From Azoarcus sp. DN11 (GTDB lineage Bacteria > Pseudomonadota > Gammaproteobacteria > Burkholderiales > Rhodocyclaceae): a stretch of DNA of 64,000 nucleotides. Below the pieces are notes generated by a model that worked only from the letters and a program-made list of their open reading frames with translations, had not been told where the DNA came from and searched no databases. A program made the position numbers and the translations under genes. This document shows positions 50,326 through 58,017 of the stretch, piece by piece (position 1 is the stretch's first letter; the number at the start of each line of letters is the position of its first letter). The stretch spans positions 3,596,001 to 3,660,000 of the forward strand of contig NZ_CP021731.1 of the NCBI RefSeq assembly GCF_003628555.1, given 5' to 3'.

Positions 50326-50856
50326 CTATTGGCGCCGCCGCGCAGTCATCGTTCCCGACAGCACCTCGATATCCTGCGCGCCGAGCACGCTGCGGGCGAC
50401 GGGGAGCAATTCGCCTTCCTCCCGCGCGATGTGACGCCGGTAAGCGCCCGCGAATTCCTCCACCGCGGCCGGCGTCAGGTCGGCACTTTCTCCGCGCGCG
50501 ATGCACTCGAGCCGCGCGCGCATCTGCGCCCAGCCCGCGAACAGCCGCTGGTGATCCGCCAGGATCCAGTCGATGAGCGTACCGAGCTCGCCCCGCCGGG
50601 CCTCATCGACGCGCTCGCGCAGGACGGGAAAGAGATCGTCCTCCTCGTCCTGGTGGTGCTTCACCGCGGCAACATCGAAGTAGCGCATCACGTTGGTCGC
50701 GGCCTGTTGCGCCTGGCGGTCGGGACCATGCTCGGGAAGCCAGGCCGCGAGCCGGGCCAGCGTGGCCAGTTGTGCCTGCAGGCGCTCATGGCAGGCTTCG
50801 AGCATCTCGAGCGGGGTTTCGAAACCCGGCGACGTGGGGATCAGCGAATCGGCCAT
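50326..50856 (-). CDS. Hemerythrin HHE-domain protein
   Basis: A 176-residue four-helix protein with the non-haem di-iron ligands HHxDEE (KHHQDEEDDLFP), an HQ-type helix (DWILADHQRLFAGW) and a late RRHIAREEGELLP. Such domains bind oxygen or nitric oxide or act in iron-sulfur repair. It starts by ATGA overlap with the SirB gene, so SirB, NnrS and this protein are one unit of NO-related genes. It is convergent with fnr. Confidence 0.88.
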   Translation of the reverse strand: MADSLIPTSPGFETPLEMLEACHERLQAQLATLARLAAWLPEHGPDRQAQQAATNVMRYFDVAAVKHHQDEEDDLFPVLRERVDEARRGELGTLIDWILADHQRLFAGWAQMRARLECIARGESADLTPAAVEEFAGAYRRHIAREEGELLPVARSVLGAQDIEVLSGTMTARRRQ

Positions 50857-51251
50857 CAAAACACTCCGGTAAGAGTCAGGAATCCGGCGGGGTTCTTGCT
50901 CAACGCCACCGAGACGATCCACGAGAAAGTGACGACGGCCGCGGCCAGCGCCAGCACGCGGGTCCGCATCGTGCGACCCCAGCGCAGCGCAGTCGCGCCG
51001 AGAAGGATGTAGACGACGAGACCGATGACCTTCGCGGTGACCCAGGGCACGACGAAGGGATACTGCCCGCTCATCACCGCAAGCGTGATCGCGCTCCCCA
51101 GGAATACCGTATCGATGATGTGCGGCAGGATGCGCGTCACACGATGATCGACGAGGGGACTCCGGAGCATCATCCATAGGCCCTGCAGCAGGAAGCCGCT
51201 GCCGCTCAGAACGGCACACGTGACGTGCAGGTGCTTGACCGTCAGGTACAT
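50856..51251 (-). CDS. SirB2-family membrane protein
   Basis: A 131-residue inner-membrane protein with four helices and conserved His residues early in the chain (VKHLHVTCAVLSGSGFLLQG). It belongs to the SirB2 (invasion gene expression up-regulator) family; in denitrifiers it is often next to nnrS. A haem or NO-related function has been proposed but is unproven. Its ATG at 51251 is 3 nt past the nnrS stop. Confidence 0.85.
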   Translation of the reverse strand: MYLTVKHLHVTCAVLSGSGFLLQGLWMMLRSPLVDHRVTRILPHIIDTVFLGSAITLAVMSGQYPFVVPWVTAKVIGLVVYILLGATALRWGRTMRTRVLALAAAVVTFSWIVSVALSKNPAGFLTLTGVF

Positions 51252-51254
51252 GGA

Positions 51255-52571
51255 TCACCCAGGGCGACCGTCGCTGCGCGGCCGCCAGTAGATTGGCAGG
51301 TAGCGTGTGGCCCAGGCGCCGAACACGCCCAGCCAGCCCAGGACGGCGAGCAGCATGACCGTGGCGGACCAGCCCGCGGGAACCACTTCAGCAAGGACCC
51401 GGATCACGACCACCAGTTCCAGCCCGAGGAACAGTCCCCAGGTCAGCCGGTCGGCGACGAGCTTGCGTCCGGAGTGGCCCAGGCTGACACGCGAGACCAT
51501 CGCCAACAGGACGGATCCGAAGAAGCCGACGCCGATCGCATGCAGGGGCGCCAGCCCCAGGACCGCGTAACCCAGCAACGATGCGACGCCCTGGATGGAG
51601 AACAGCGTCAGCGCGATTCCGAGCCAGAGAAAGCCGATGTGCAGCATCCCCAGCAGCGGCACCTTCAGCGCCGGAACCGGCCTCCACTGCCGCGACAGCC
51701 ACAGCGCGGCAAAGGCGGCGGGCGCATCGACCACCCAGCGCAGCGCCTGCAATCCCGCGACGTCCAGCACCGCATGCAGGGCGCTTCCGCCGACGACCAG
51801 GACCATGACCCACAGCGGGCGCACCATCACGTAGGCGGGGATCACGCCGCTCGAGAAGAACGGCACCATGCGATGACACACGCCGAAGAACACCGGCAGC
51901 AGTGAGCAGAACACAGCGACCTCGATCGCGACGCGCGCCCAGATCGGGTTGCCGCTCGCCGCAAAGCCGAGCCAGGCGAGGACGGCGGCCATTCCGGCGA
52001 TCATCGCATAGCACACGAGACGGGCATGCAGGGCCTCCAGATCCCCGTGATGCGCGACCTGCCACAGGATGCGCTGCAGCCCGCCCCAGCCGACGAGTAC
52101 CAGCATCAGCCCCAGGATGGCGATGCCGGGCACGAGCATGCCCGCGACAGTCAATGCCCATCCCGCCGCCAGCAGGCGCCACGCCCACAGCCAGCGCCCC
52201 GGCGCAATCTCGTCGTAGCCCTGCCAGCGCGGCATGGCGGTGAGAAGGAAGCCGAACATGAAGAACGGGAACACGCCGGACGTGACGAGCAGCGCGTGCA
52301 TCCATGCCGGAGGGAGCACCCAGCCGATTGCGGGCATCAGCCCCGCGCGGGCGCTGAGTTCCAGTGCCCACATCGCAAAGCTCACGAGCAGCATCACCGC
52401 ACCCGACAGGAACATTGCCCGGTGCGGCGCGACAAACAGCATGGGTGAGGCCTGAGCCGGTTGCGCGCGCTGTTGCGTGCGCGTCTGCGCGTTGTCTCCG
52501 GAGTTGCCGAGCGGGGACAGGCGGCGGGGTGCCGGATCACGGCCCGTGTTGGGTTGCGGGTTAGAATGCAT
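51255..52571 (-). CDS. nnrS: NnrS family haem-copper membrane protein
   Basis: Inner-membrane protein with 12 helices that protects cells from nitric oxide stress. The core starts LFVAPHRAMFLSGA, matching the family's N-terminus, and continues with GFLLTAMPRW and HARLVCYAMIAG, FFGVCHRMVPFF and MVSRVSLGHSGR, which hold the conserved His residues. ATG 52571 gives 438 residues with a polar leader of 43; ATG 52442 would give a 395-residue protein of typical size. With the first start only 22 nt separate it from the divergent DNR gene, so the shorter form leaves more room for promoters. Confidence 0.88.
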   Translation of the reverse strand: MHSNPQPNTGRDPAPRRLSPLGNSGDNAQTRTQQRAQPAQASPMLFVAPHRAMFLSGAVMLLVSFAMWALELSARAGLMPAIGWVLPPAWMHALLVTSGVFPFFMFGFLLTAMPRWQGYDEIAPGRWLWAWRLLAAGWALTVAGMLVPGIAILGLMLVLVGWGGLQRILWQVAHHGDLEALHARLVCYAMIAGMAAVLAWLGFAASGNPIWARVAIEVAVFCSLLPVFFGVCHRMVPFFSSGVIPAYVMVRPLWVMVLVVGGSALHAVLDVAGLQALRWVVDAPAAFAALWLSRQWRPVPALKVPLLGMLHIGFLWLGIALTLFSIQGVASLLGYAVLGLAPLHAIGVGFFGSVLLAMVSRVSLGHSGRKLVADRLTWGLFLGLELVVVIRVLAEVVPAGWSATVMLLAVLGWLGVFGAWATRYLPIYWRPRSDGRPG

Positions 52572-52593
52572 GAGTTTCCCTACGGAGTCCGAG

Positions 52594-53280
52594 ATGTCCA
52601 ATCGTCCAGTCGATATTCCCGCCACACTGCGAAAAGTTTCCTTCTTCAGCGAACTGTCCGCAGAGGAGATCGACCGCGTTGCCCGCTTCACCCGCGAACG
52701 TCACCTCGAGAAGGGCGAAATCCTCTTCCAGCGCGGTGATCCCGTGCACGGTTTCTATTATGTGGTCTCGGGCCAGATGAAGCTCGCCGTCTCGTCCGCG
52801 CAGGGCAACGAGAAGGTGGTCGAGATCATCAGCCCGATGCACAGCTTCGGCGAAGCGGTGATGTTCCTCAACCGCCCCTACCCGGTTTTCGCCGAGGCCC
52901 TTACGTCGACGCAATTGCTGCACATCGGCCAGGCCGTCGTCTCCGACCTCATCGACCAGGATCCGGGATTCGCCCGCAAACTCCTTGCCGGCATGGCAAT
53001 CCGCCTGCACGGCATGGTCCAGGACGTCGAGACCTACTCCCTGCGCTCGAGCATGCAACGCGTGATCGGCTACCTCCTGCAGCAGGTCGACAACGAAAGC
53101 GAGGGCGCAAGCGATATCGCGCTGCCGACCAGCAAGCAGGTCATCGCCTCGCGGCTCAACCTCACGCCCGAAACCCTTTCGCGCATTTTTCACGACCTGA
53201 CCGAGGCCGGGCTCATCACGGTACACGGCAAGCACATCTCCCTGCTCGACCCCGCCCGACTGGCCCGCCATCAGGGCTGA
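52594..53280 (+). CDS. DNR/NnrR-type Crp-Fnr regulator
   Basis: A 228-residue regulator. The sensor barrel (15-125) lacks Fe-S cysteines. The C-terminal helix-turn-helix (TSKQVIASRLNLTPETLSRIFHDL) has the E--SR residues that recognise TTGAT-type half-sites, as FNR does. This combination is typical of DNR/NnrR, the haem- and NO-dependent regulators of denitrification, and the divergent nnrS neighbour agrees. ATG 52594 has a CGGAG site. An FNR box lies just beyond its 3' end. Confidence 0.85.
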   Translation: MSNRPVDIPATLRKVSFFSELSAEEIDRVARFTRERHLEKGEILFQRGDPVHGFYYVVSGQMKLAVSSAQGNEKVVEIISPMHSFGEAVMFLNRPYPVFAEALTSTQLLHIGQAVVSDLIDQDPGFARKLLAGMAIRLHGMVQDVETYSLRSSMQRVIGYLLQQVDNESEGASDIALPTSKQVIASRLNLTPETLSRIFHDLTEAGLITVHGKHISLLDPARLARHQG

Positions 53281-53306
53281 CCCCCGAGCGCGGGATTACG
53301 GAAGAG

Positions 53307-53348
53307 ATTCTGGGTTGGGAAGCCGCGCGCAACCTTGACTCGCATCAA
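53307..53348 (-). promoter_or_regulatory. FNR box with spaced -10, pointing antisense into the DNR gene
   Basis: TTGAC-TCGC-ATCAA (53335-53348) lies between two convergent genes. On the minus strand CAGAAT (53307-53312) sits exactly at class II spacing; the predicted start is about 53300, box centre -41.5. The transcript would run antisense into the DNR-like gene. On the plus strand no -10 exists at the matching distance. Confidence 0.45.
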
Positions 53349-53394
53349 TCGGGCCAAGGCCTCCATGCCCCGGCCCGGCAAGCCGGATCGCCGC

Positions 53395-55146
53395 TCAGCG
53401 TTCCAGCACGTATCGACCGGGAGCCTTCTCGAGTGCCGGGAATGCCTGCGATGCTGCAGGACGCGCGTCGACGAGCTCACCGCAACGCGGCTTGAGCCAG
53501 GCCATCCAGTCATCCCACCAGCTGCCGTCGTGCTCGGCAGCATGCTTGCGCCAATCGGCAGCCTTGTCGGTGCGACGGGCAGGCGCAACCCAGTACTTGC
53601 GCTTGGGCGGATTCACCGGTGGATTGACGATTCCGAGGATATGGCCCGAACTCGACAGGACGAAACGCCGAGCCCCGGTAACGAGATTGTTGATCCGGTA
53701 AGCCTGCTCCCACGGCGCGATGTGATCGTCCTCGGCGCCAACGGCATACAGCGGCTGCACGATCCGGGAAAGATCGATCGGCTGCCCTGAGATCTTCAGC
53801 GCATCGACCTCGATCAGGCGATTTTCGAGGTACAGCTCGCGCAAGTACCACGCGTGCATCGCGTACGGCATGCGCGTGGCGTCCATGTTCCAGTACAGCA
53901 CGTCGAACGGCGCCGGCGCCTCGCCGTAGAGCCAGCCGTGCACGACGTAATGCCAGATCAGGCTGTTGGACCGCAACAGGCGGAAGGCGGATGCCATCTC
54001 CTTGCCCTCGAGGAAGCCCTTGCGTGCCATGTTCTCCGAGATGTAGCGCACGCTCGCATCGTCCACGAACACCTCGATGTCGCCGGGCTTGCGAAAATCG
54101 ACCAGCGTCGTGAAGAGCGTCCAGTCCGCGACCGGCACCTCCTCCGGCCCGAATCGGCGGTTCGCCCAGGCCATGTACATCGCCAGCGCCGTGCCGCCGA
54201 TGCAGTATCCGACCGCATGCACCTTGGCGGCGCCGGTAAACGCGCGCGCCGTCTCAACGATGGCGTGCACGCCGTCCTCCAGATAGCTGTCGAACGTGAC
54301 ATCGCGCATCGGCGCGTCGGGGTTCTTCCAGCTCGTGATGAACACGTCGAACCCCTGGTCGAGCAGGTAGCGCACCATGCTCTTCTTCGGCGTCAGATCG
54401 AGGATGTAGAACTTGTTGATCCAGGGCGTGACGATCACCACCGGCTCCGCATGCACCCGGGGCCGAGTGGGCGCATAGTGGATCACCTCGAGCAGCCGAT
54501 TGCGGAACACCACGGCGCCCTCGGTCGTCCCGAGCGTCACGCCGACCTTGAAATCCCCCGGGCTGCTCATGCGGATCTCCCCGGCTTCGAGGTCCGTGAG
54601 CATGTTCCGGATTCCGCTCCTGATGCTCTCCCCCTTCGATTCGATGGCCCTGCGCATCGCGACGGGGTTCGTCCAGAAGAAATTCGTCGGAGCCACGGCA
54701 TTGAGCCACTTCCGCCACCAGAACGCGGCACGGCGGCGTTCCTTGCTCGAGAGGCCGGGCGTGTCGAAGAGCATGTCCTGCACGTGGTGCGTACAGGCGA
54801 GGTACCACTCCTTCGTCAGGTCCCACGTCGGCGAGTCGGTCCAGGCGGCATCGGCAAACCGCACATCATCTGCATGGGGAACAACCGGATCCTCGCTGCG
54901 CAATCCCATCGCCCGGCAGGCCGAATGCCACTGCAGACGCAGCAGGTCGCTCGACAGCTCCGCGATGCGCTCGGCCAGTTCCTGAGGATGGGAGAGCCAT
55001 GCGAGCTGCGCATGCACGATGGGCGCCGCCATGCCCAATGGATCGATGTTGCCCTCGACCCGGTCGTGGATCTCGCGCAACGCCCGCTGGACGGCCCGTG
55101 CAGGATCCCCCCCGCCGGTTTTCCTTGCCAACCTTCCTTGACTCAT
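53395..55146 (-). CDS. phaC: Second class I PHA synthase (PhaC paralogue)
   Basis: A 583-residue synthase paralogue of the one at 4.5-6.3 kb. It has box GYCIGG with Cys315, Asp474 in DDHIAPW and His502 in SSSGHILG, so all catalytic residues are kept. The N-terminal 100 residues differ strongly from copy 1, and the protein is rich in Trp and Arg. No phaB or phasin gene is adjacent; it sits between the DNR-like gene and the beta-CASP nuclease in an anaerobic-response region. A role with different monomers or under oxygen limitation is inference. Confidence 0.92.
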   Translation of the reverse strand: MSQGRLARKTGGGDPARAVQRALREIHDRVEGNIDPLGMAAPIVHAQLAWLSHPQELAERIAELSSDLLRLQWHSACRAMGLRSEDPVVPHADDVRFADAAWTDSPTWDLTKEWYLACTHHVQDMLFDTPGLSSKERRRAAFWWRKWLNAVAPTNFFWTNPVAMRRAIESKGESIRSGIRNMLTDLEAGEIRMSSPGDFKVGVTLGTTEGAVVFRNRLLEVIHYAPTRPRVHAEPVVIVTPWINKFYILDLTPKKSMVRYLLDQGFDVFITSWKNPDAPMRDVTFDSYLEDGVHAIVETARAFTGAAKVHAVGYCIGGTALAMYMAWANRRFGPEEVPVADWTLFTTLVDFRKPGDIEVFVDDASVRYISENMARKGFLEGKEMASAFRLLRSNSLIWHYVVHGWLYGEAPAPFDVLYWNMDATRMPYAMHAWYLRELYLENRLIEVDALKISGQPIDLSRIVQPLYAVGAEDDHIAPWEQAYRINNLVTGARRFVLSSSGHILGIVNPPVNPPKRKYWVAPARRTDKAADWRKHAAEHDGSWWDDWMAWLKPRCGELVDARPAASQAFPALEKAPGRYVLER

Positions 55147-55171
55147 CCCCCGCCACTCCCTGACAACGCTC

Positions 55172-56581
55172 TCAGGTCAGAGTGTATCCGTGTCCCGCCA
55201 CGGGAATCGTGACATTCGGCCAGGCGAACCGCTCGGTGACCGCATCCGCCAGCGCGGAGGAAGCCTCCCGTTCGCCGTGGACCACGAACGTATTCCGGGG
55301 CGGTCGCGCAAAATGTGACAGCCACGCCAGCAGCGCCGGCTGGTCCGCATGGGCGGACAAGCCGCCAATCGTGTGAATGGCCGCGCGCACCGGGAATTTC
55401 TCGCCGAACAAGGTGATCGTGCGGGCCCCATCCACCAGCCGCCGACCGAGCGTGCCGGCCGCCTGGAAACCGCAGATGACCACGCTGCATTCGCTGCGGC
55501 CGATGTTGTACTGCAGGTGATGCTTGATGCGGCCGGCTTCGCACATCCCGCTTGCCGAAATGATGACCAGCCCCGAGCGCTCGTTGTTCAGTGCCTTCGA
55601 TTCCTCGACATCCTGCACGAACCTCACCCGCATGCGTTCCGGATGTCCGCGCATCCAGGCCAGCAGGTCGCGCGTCTCCTCATCCCAGAGGTCATCGTAA
55701 CGCAGCGTGAGTTCCGTGACCGCCGCTGCCATGGGCGAATCGACGACAACGTGCAGCGACGCAAGCTTGCCCTGGCGCACGATGTCGGCCAGGACGAACA
55801 GCATTTCCTGCGTTCGCCCCACGGCAAACGCCGGGATGACGACGTTCCCCTTCCTGCGCTCGAGCGTGTCGCGCAATACGGAGACCAGCTCGGTCTCCGT
55901 TTCCGCCAGGGCACGGTGGGCACGGTTGCCGTAGGTCGACTCGACAACCAGACAATCCGCCTCGGACAAGGGGGTGGGATCGCGCAGCACCGGGCGGGCC
56001 GGCTGTCCCAGATCACCGCTGAAGACGAGCCTGCGCCTGGCGCCACCGGATTCCACATCGATCTCGATCACCGCGGAGCCGAGGATGTGCCCGGCGTCAT
56101 GGAACCGGCAGCGGACTCCGGGATGCGGACTGAACTCCTCGCCATACGCCATCTTGCGCAAGCTGACGAGGCTCGTCCGGGCCTGGTTGACCGTGTACAG
56201 GGGGCCGGCCTCGTAGCCGCGACGCAGGTTCCGCTGCCGCTTGCCACGATTGACCCACTCGGCCTCCTTTTCCATGATGTGCGCCGAGTCGAGCAGCAGC
56301 ACACCCACCAAGTCCACGGTGGCGGCGGTCGCATAGATCTTTCCCCGGTAGCCCAACGACACCAGGCGCGGCACGAGGCCCGAGTGGTCGAGATGGGCAT
56401 GCGTCAGGAGCACGAAGTCGATACCGCGCAGGTCAAAGTCGAGTGCCTGCAGGTTCTTTCGGTCTGCATCCCTCCCGCCCTGGAAAAGGCCGCAGTCCAC
56501 GAGGAAAATTCCACCGTCGTAACGCACCCGCGCGCATGAGCCGGTGACCTCTCCGGCTGCGCCGAAAAATGTCAGTTCCAT
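55172..56581 (-). CDS. Beta-CASP metallo-beta-lactamase-fold nuclease (YSH1-like)
   Basis: A 469-residue RNA-processing type nuclease. The metallo-beta-lactamase motifs are HAHLDHSG near residue 60, FHDAGHILGSA and FSGDLG. The beta-CASP insertion contains VVESTYGNR, PAFAVGRTQEML and GMCEAGRI. The last metal ligands lie in GGLSAHADQ. Bacterial members resemble RNase J or CPSF-73. It is often found with universal stress protein and PHB genes in anaerobe-responsive clusters. It is transcribed divergently from the stress-protein gene, with an FNR box in between, and precedes phaC2 by 25 nt. Confidence 0.9.
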   Translation of the reverse strand: MELTFFGAAGEVTGSCARVRYDGGIFLVDCGLFQGGRDADRKNLQALDFDLRGIDFVLLTHAHLDHSGLVPRLVSLGYRGKIYATAATVDLVGVLLLDSAHIMEKEAEWVNRGKRQRNLRRGYEAGPLYTVNQARTSLVSLRKMAYGEEFSPHPGVRCRFHDAGHILGSAVIEIDVESGGARRRLVFSGDLGQPARPVLRDPTPLSEADCLVVESTYGNRAHRALAETETELVSVLRDTLERRKGNVVIPAFAVGRTQEMLFVLADIVRQGKLASLHVVVDSPMAAAVTELTLRYDDLWDEETRDLLAWMRGHPERMRVRFVQDVEESKALNNERSGLVIISASGMCEAGRIKHHLQYNIGRSECSVVICGFQAAGTLGRRLVDGARTITLFGEKFPVRAAIHTIGGLSAHADQPALLAWLSHFARPPRNTFVVHGEREASSALADAVTERFAWPNVTIPVAGHGYTLT

Positions 56582-56629
56582 GTCGCCTCCGTCATGGCCG
56601 CAGATTGCGCCGGGCCGTGGCCGAGCGGA

Positions 56630-56692
56630 TTGACGAGGATCAATACCCCAACCGGATTACCATCGCTTTCGCACAAGTTCGGTCGCTATAAT
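56630..56692 (+). promoter_or_regulatory. FNR-type promoter of the universal stress gene
   Basis: FNR box TTGAC-GAGG-ATCAA (56630-56643) and TATAAT (56687-56692). The predicted start is near 56699 and the box centre near -62, the usual class I position. The -35 region is poor (CGCTTT), consistent with activator dependence. The same box lies 49 nt before the divergent nuclease gene. Confidence 0.75.
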
Positions 56693-56726
56693 CGGGCTGT
56701 CCTCGTGAACCCATCGGAGATGCACG

Positions 56727-57170
56727 ATGTTCAAGCACATACTCGTACCCACCGACGGCTCCCCGCTGTCCGAAAGCACCGTGGCCCGTGCAGTGTCCTT
56801 CGCAAAGGATGCCGGCGCCCGCATCACGTTCTTCTATGCCCAACCGGATTTCCCCATGCCGATCTACGGCGAAGGAGCCCTGATCGACCCGACGACGCCG
56901 GAACAGTTCGGCAAGGCCGCGGCTGACGAAGCCAAGCGGATCCTGGATGCAGCAAGGGTCGCAGCCGACGAAGCCGGTGTCGCCTCCGATACCGACACGG
57001 TCGTCAATGAGGTGCCCTACGAGGCCGTCATCGATGCCGCGCAGCGTCACGGATGCGACCTGATCTTCATGGCATCCCACGGCCGCCGCGGAATTGCCGG
57101 CCTGCTTTTGGGCAGCGAGACGCAAAAGGTCCTGACCCACAGCAAGATCCCGGTTCTCGTTTACCGCTGA
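56727..57170 (+). CDS. Universal stress protein (UspA family)
   Basis: A 147-residue single-domain Usp. It begins MFKHILVPTDGSPLSE and ends with the ATP-binding signature GSETQKVLTHSKIPVLVYR, preceded by MASHGRRGIAGLLLG (G-2x-G-9x-G-S/T type). It is therefore an ATP-binding member. The upstream FNR promoter indicates induction when oxygen falls. Confidence 0.93.
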   Translation: MFKHILVPTDGSPLSESTVARAVSFAKDAGARITFFYAQPDFPMPIYGEGALIDPTTPEQFGKAAADEAKRILDAARVAADEAGVASDTDTVVNEVPYEAVIDAAQRHGCDLIFMASHGRRGIAGLLLGSETQKVLTHSKIPVLVYR

Positions 57171-57231
57171 TTGGGGAAGCGTGCCGCACGCGCAGCGGGG
57201 AAGCAGATGACTGCTTGCCCGGCGCGGCCGC

Positions 57232-57468
57232 TCACGCTTTCCGGTTGACTTCGGCGGCGCTGCGCTTGACGAACAGCGTCAATAGACTGGACGCCGCCCC
57301 CACCAGCCAGAAGCCGAAGAAACCAATCGAATAGGTGGCGGTGAGCGAGTAATGCACCGACTCACCGAAGAGGTAAAGTTCCTGCGGGTCGATCACCGTG
57401 AAGAACACGGCTTCGGCAAGACCGGCCACCATGAACGACGGCCACAGCACCTGTATCCATTTCAGCAT
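57232..57468 (-). CDS. Small two-helix membrane protein of the cco region
   Basis: A 78-residue protein, MLKWIQVLWPSFMVAGLAEAVFF at the start, with helices at about 8-26 and 42-65 and a charged KRSAAEVNRKA end. It lies 22 nt after fixH on the same strand. Comparable small proteins follow fixH in Azoarcus and Thauera cco regions; function unknown. Confidence 0.75.
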   Translation of the reverse strand: MLKWIQVLWPSFMVAGLAEAVFFTVIDPQELYLFGESVHYSLTATYSIGFFGFWLVGAASSLLTLFVKRSAAEVNRKA

Positions 57469-57490
57469 TGCATCCCCAATGACACGGTGA

Positions 57491-58003
57491 TCAGGATCTG
57501 AAGGGCACGATGCGGATCACGGAATCGGCAGGAATGTTGGCCGTCCCGTTCATGCGCCAGGTATGCGATTCGTCCTCGAGTTGCAGCAGCCATCGCCCTG
57601 CCGTCAAGGGCGCGACCGGCGCCACGAAAACCCCGTCCCGGCGCTTCAGGAGCACCACCTGATCCATTCCGGAGCGCGTCGGATGGGAAATCGTGAGCAC
57701 GACAGTCGGCGGAAGGGGCGCCCGGGACGCAGTGGAAAGATCCAGGGTCACCTCGTCTGCGCGAATACGGACGTCGGCGACAAGGCCCATTTCCGCCGCC
57801 TTCTGCGAACGCGCGATCGTCTTTTCGATCGTCTTGCCCTCCTGATAGTAATCATCCACCACGAGTCCGTCCCACGTACTCACGGCAAGCCACAGAGTCG
57901 TCATGCCCATGACCACGGCCACCGCCGGAATGGAGATCAGAAACCAGGGCCATCCCTGTCGATACCAGGGTTCGATGGTCTTCTGCATGGTTGCACTGCG
58001 CAT
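57491..58003 (-). CDS. fixH: FixH / CcoH cbb3 oxidase assembly protein
   Basis: A 170-residue protein with one N-terminal membrane helix (about 20-42) followed by a periplasmic beta-rich domain. It contains the family motif VVDDYYQEGKTI. CcoH/FixH is needed for stable assembly of cbb3 oxidase. ATG 58003 has an AGGAG site 8 nt upstream and is preferred over Met6. It starts 14 nt after the ccoG stop. Confidence 0.9.
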   Translation of the reverse strand: MRSATMQKTIEPWYRQGWPWFLISIPAVAVVMGMTTLWLAVSTWDGLVVDDYYQEGKTIEKTIARSQKAAEMGLVADVRIRADEVTLDLSTASRAPLPPTVVLTISHPTRSGMDQVVLLKRRDGVFVAPVAPLTAGRWLLQLEDESHTWRMNGTANIPADSVIRIVPFRS

Positions 58004-58017
58004 GCCTCTGCTCCTGA

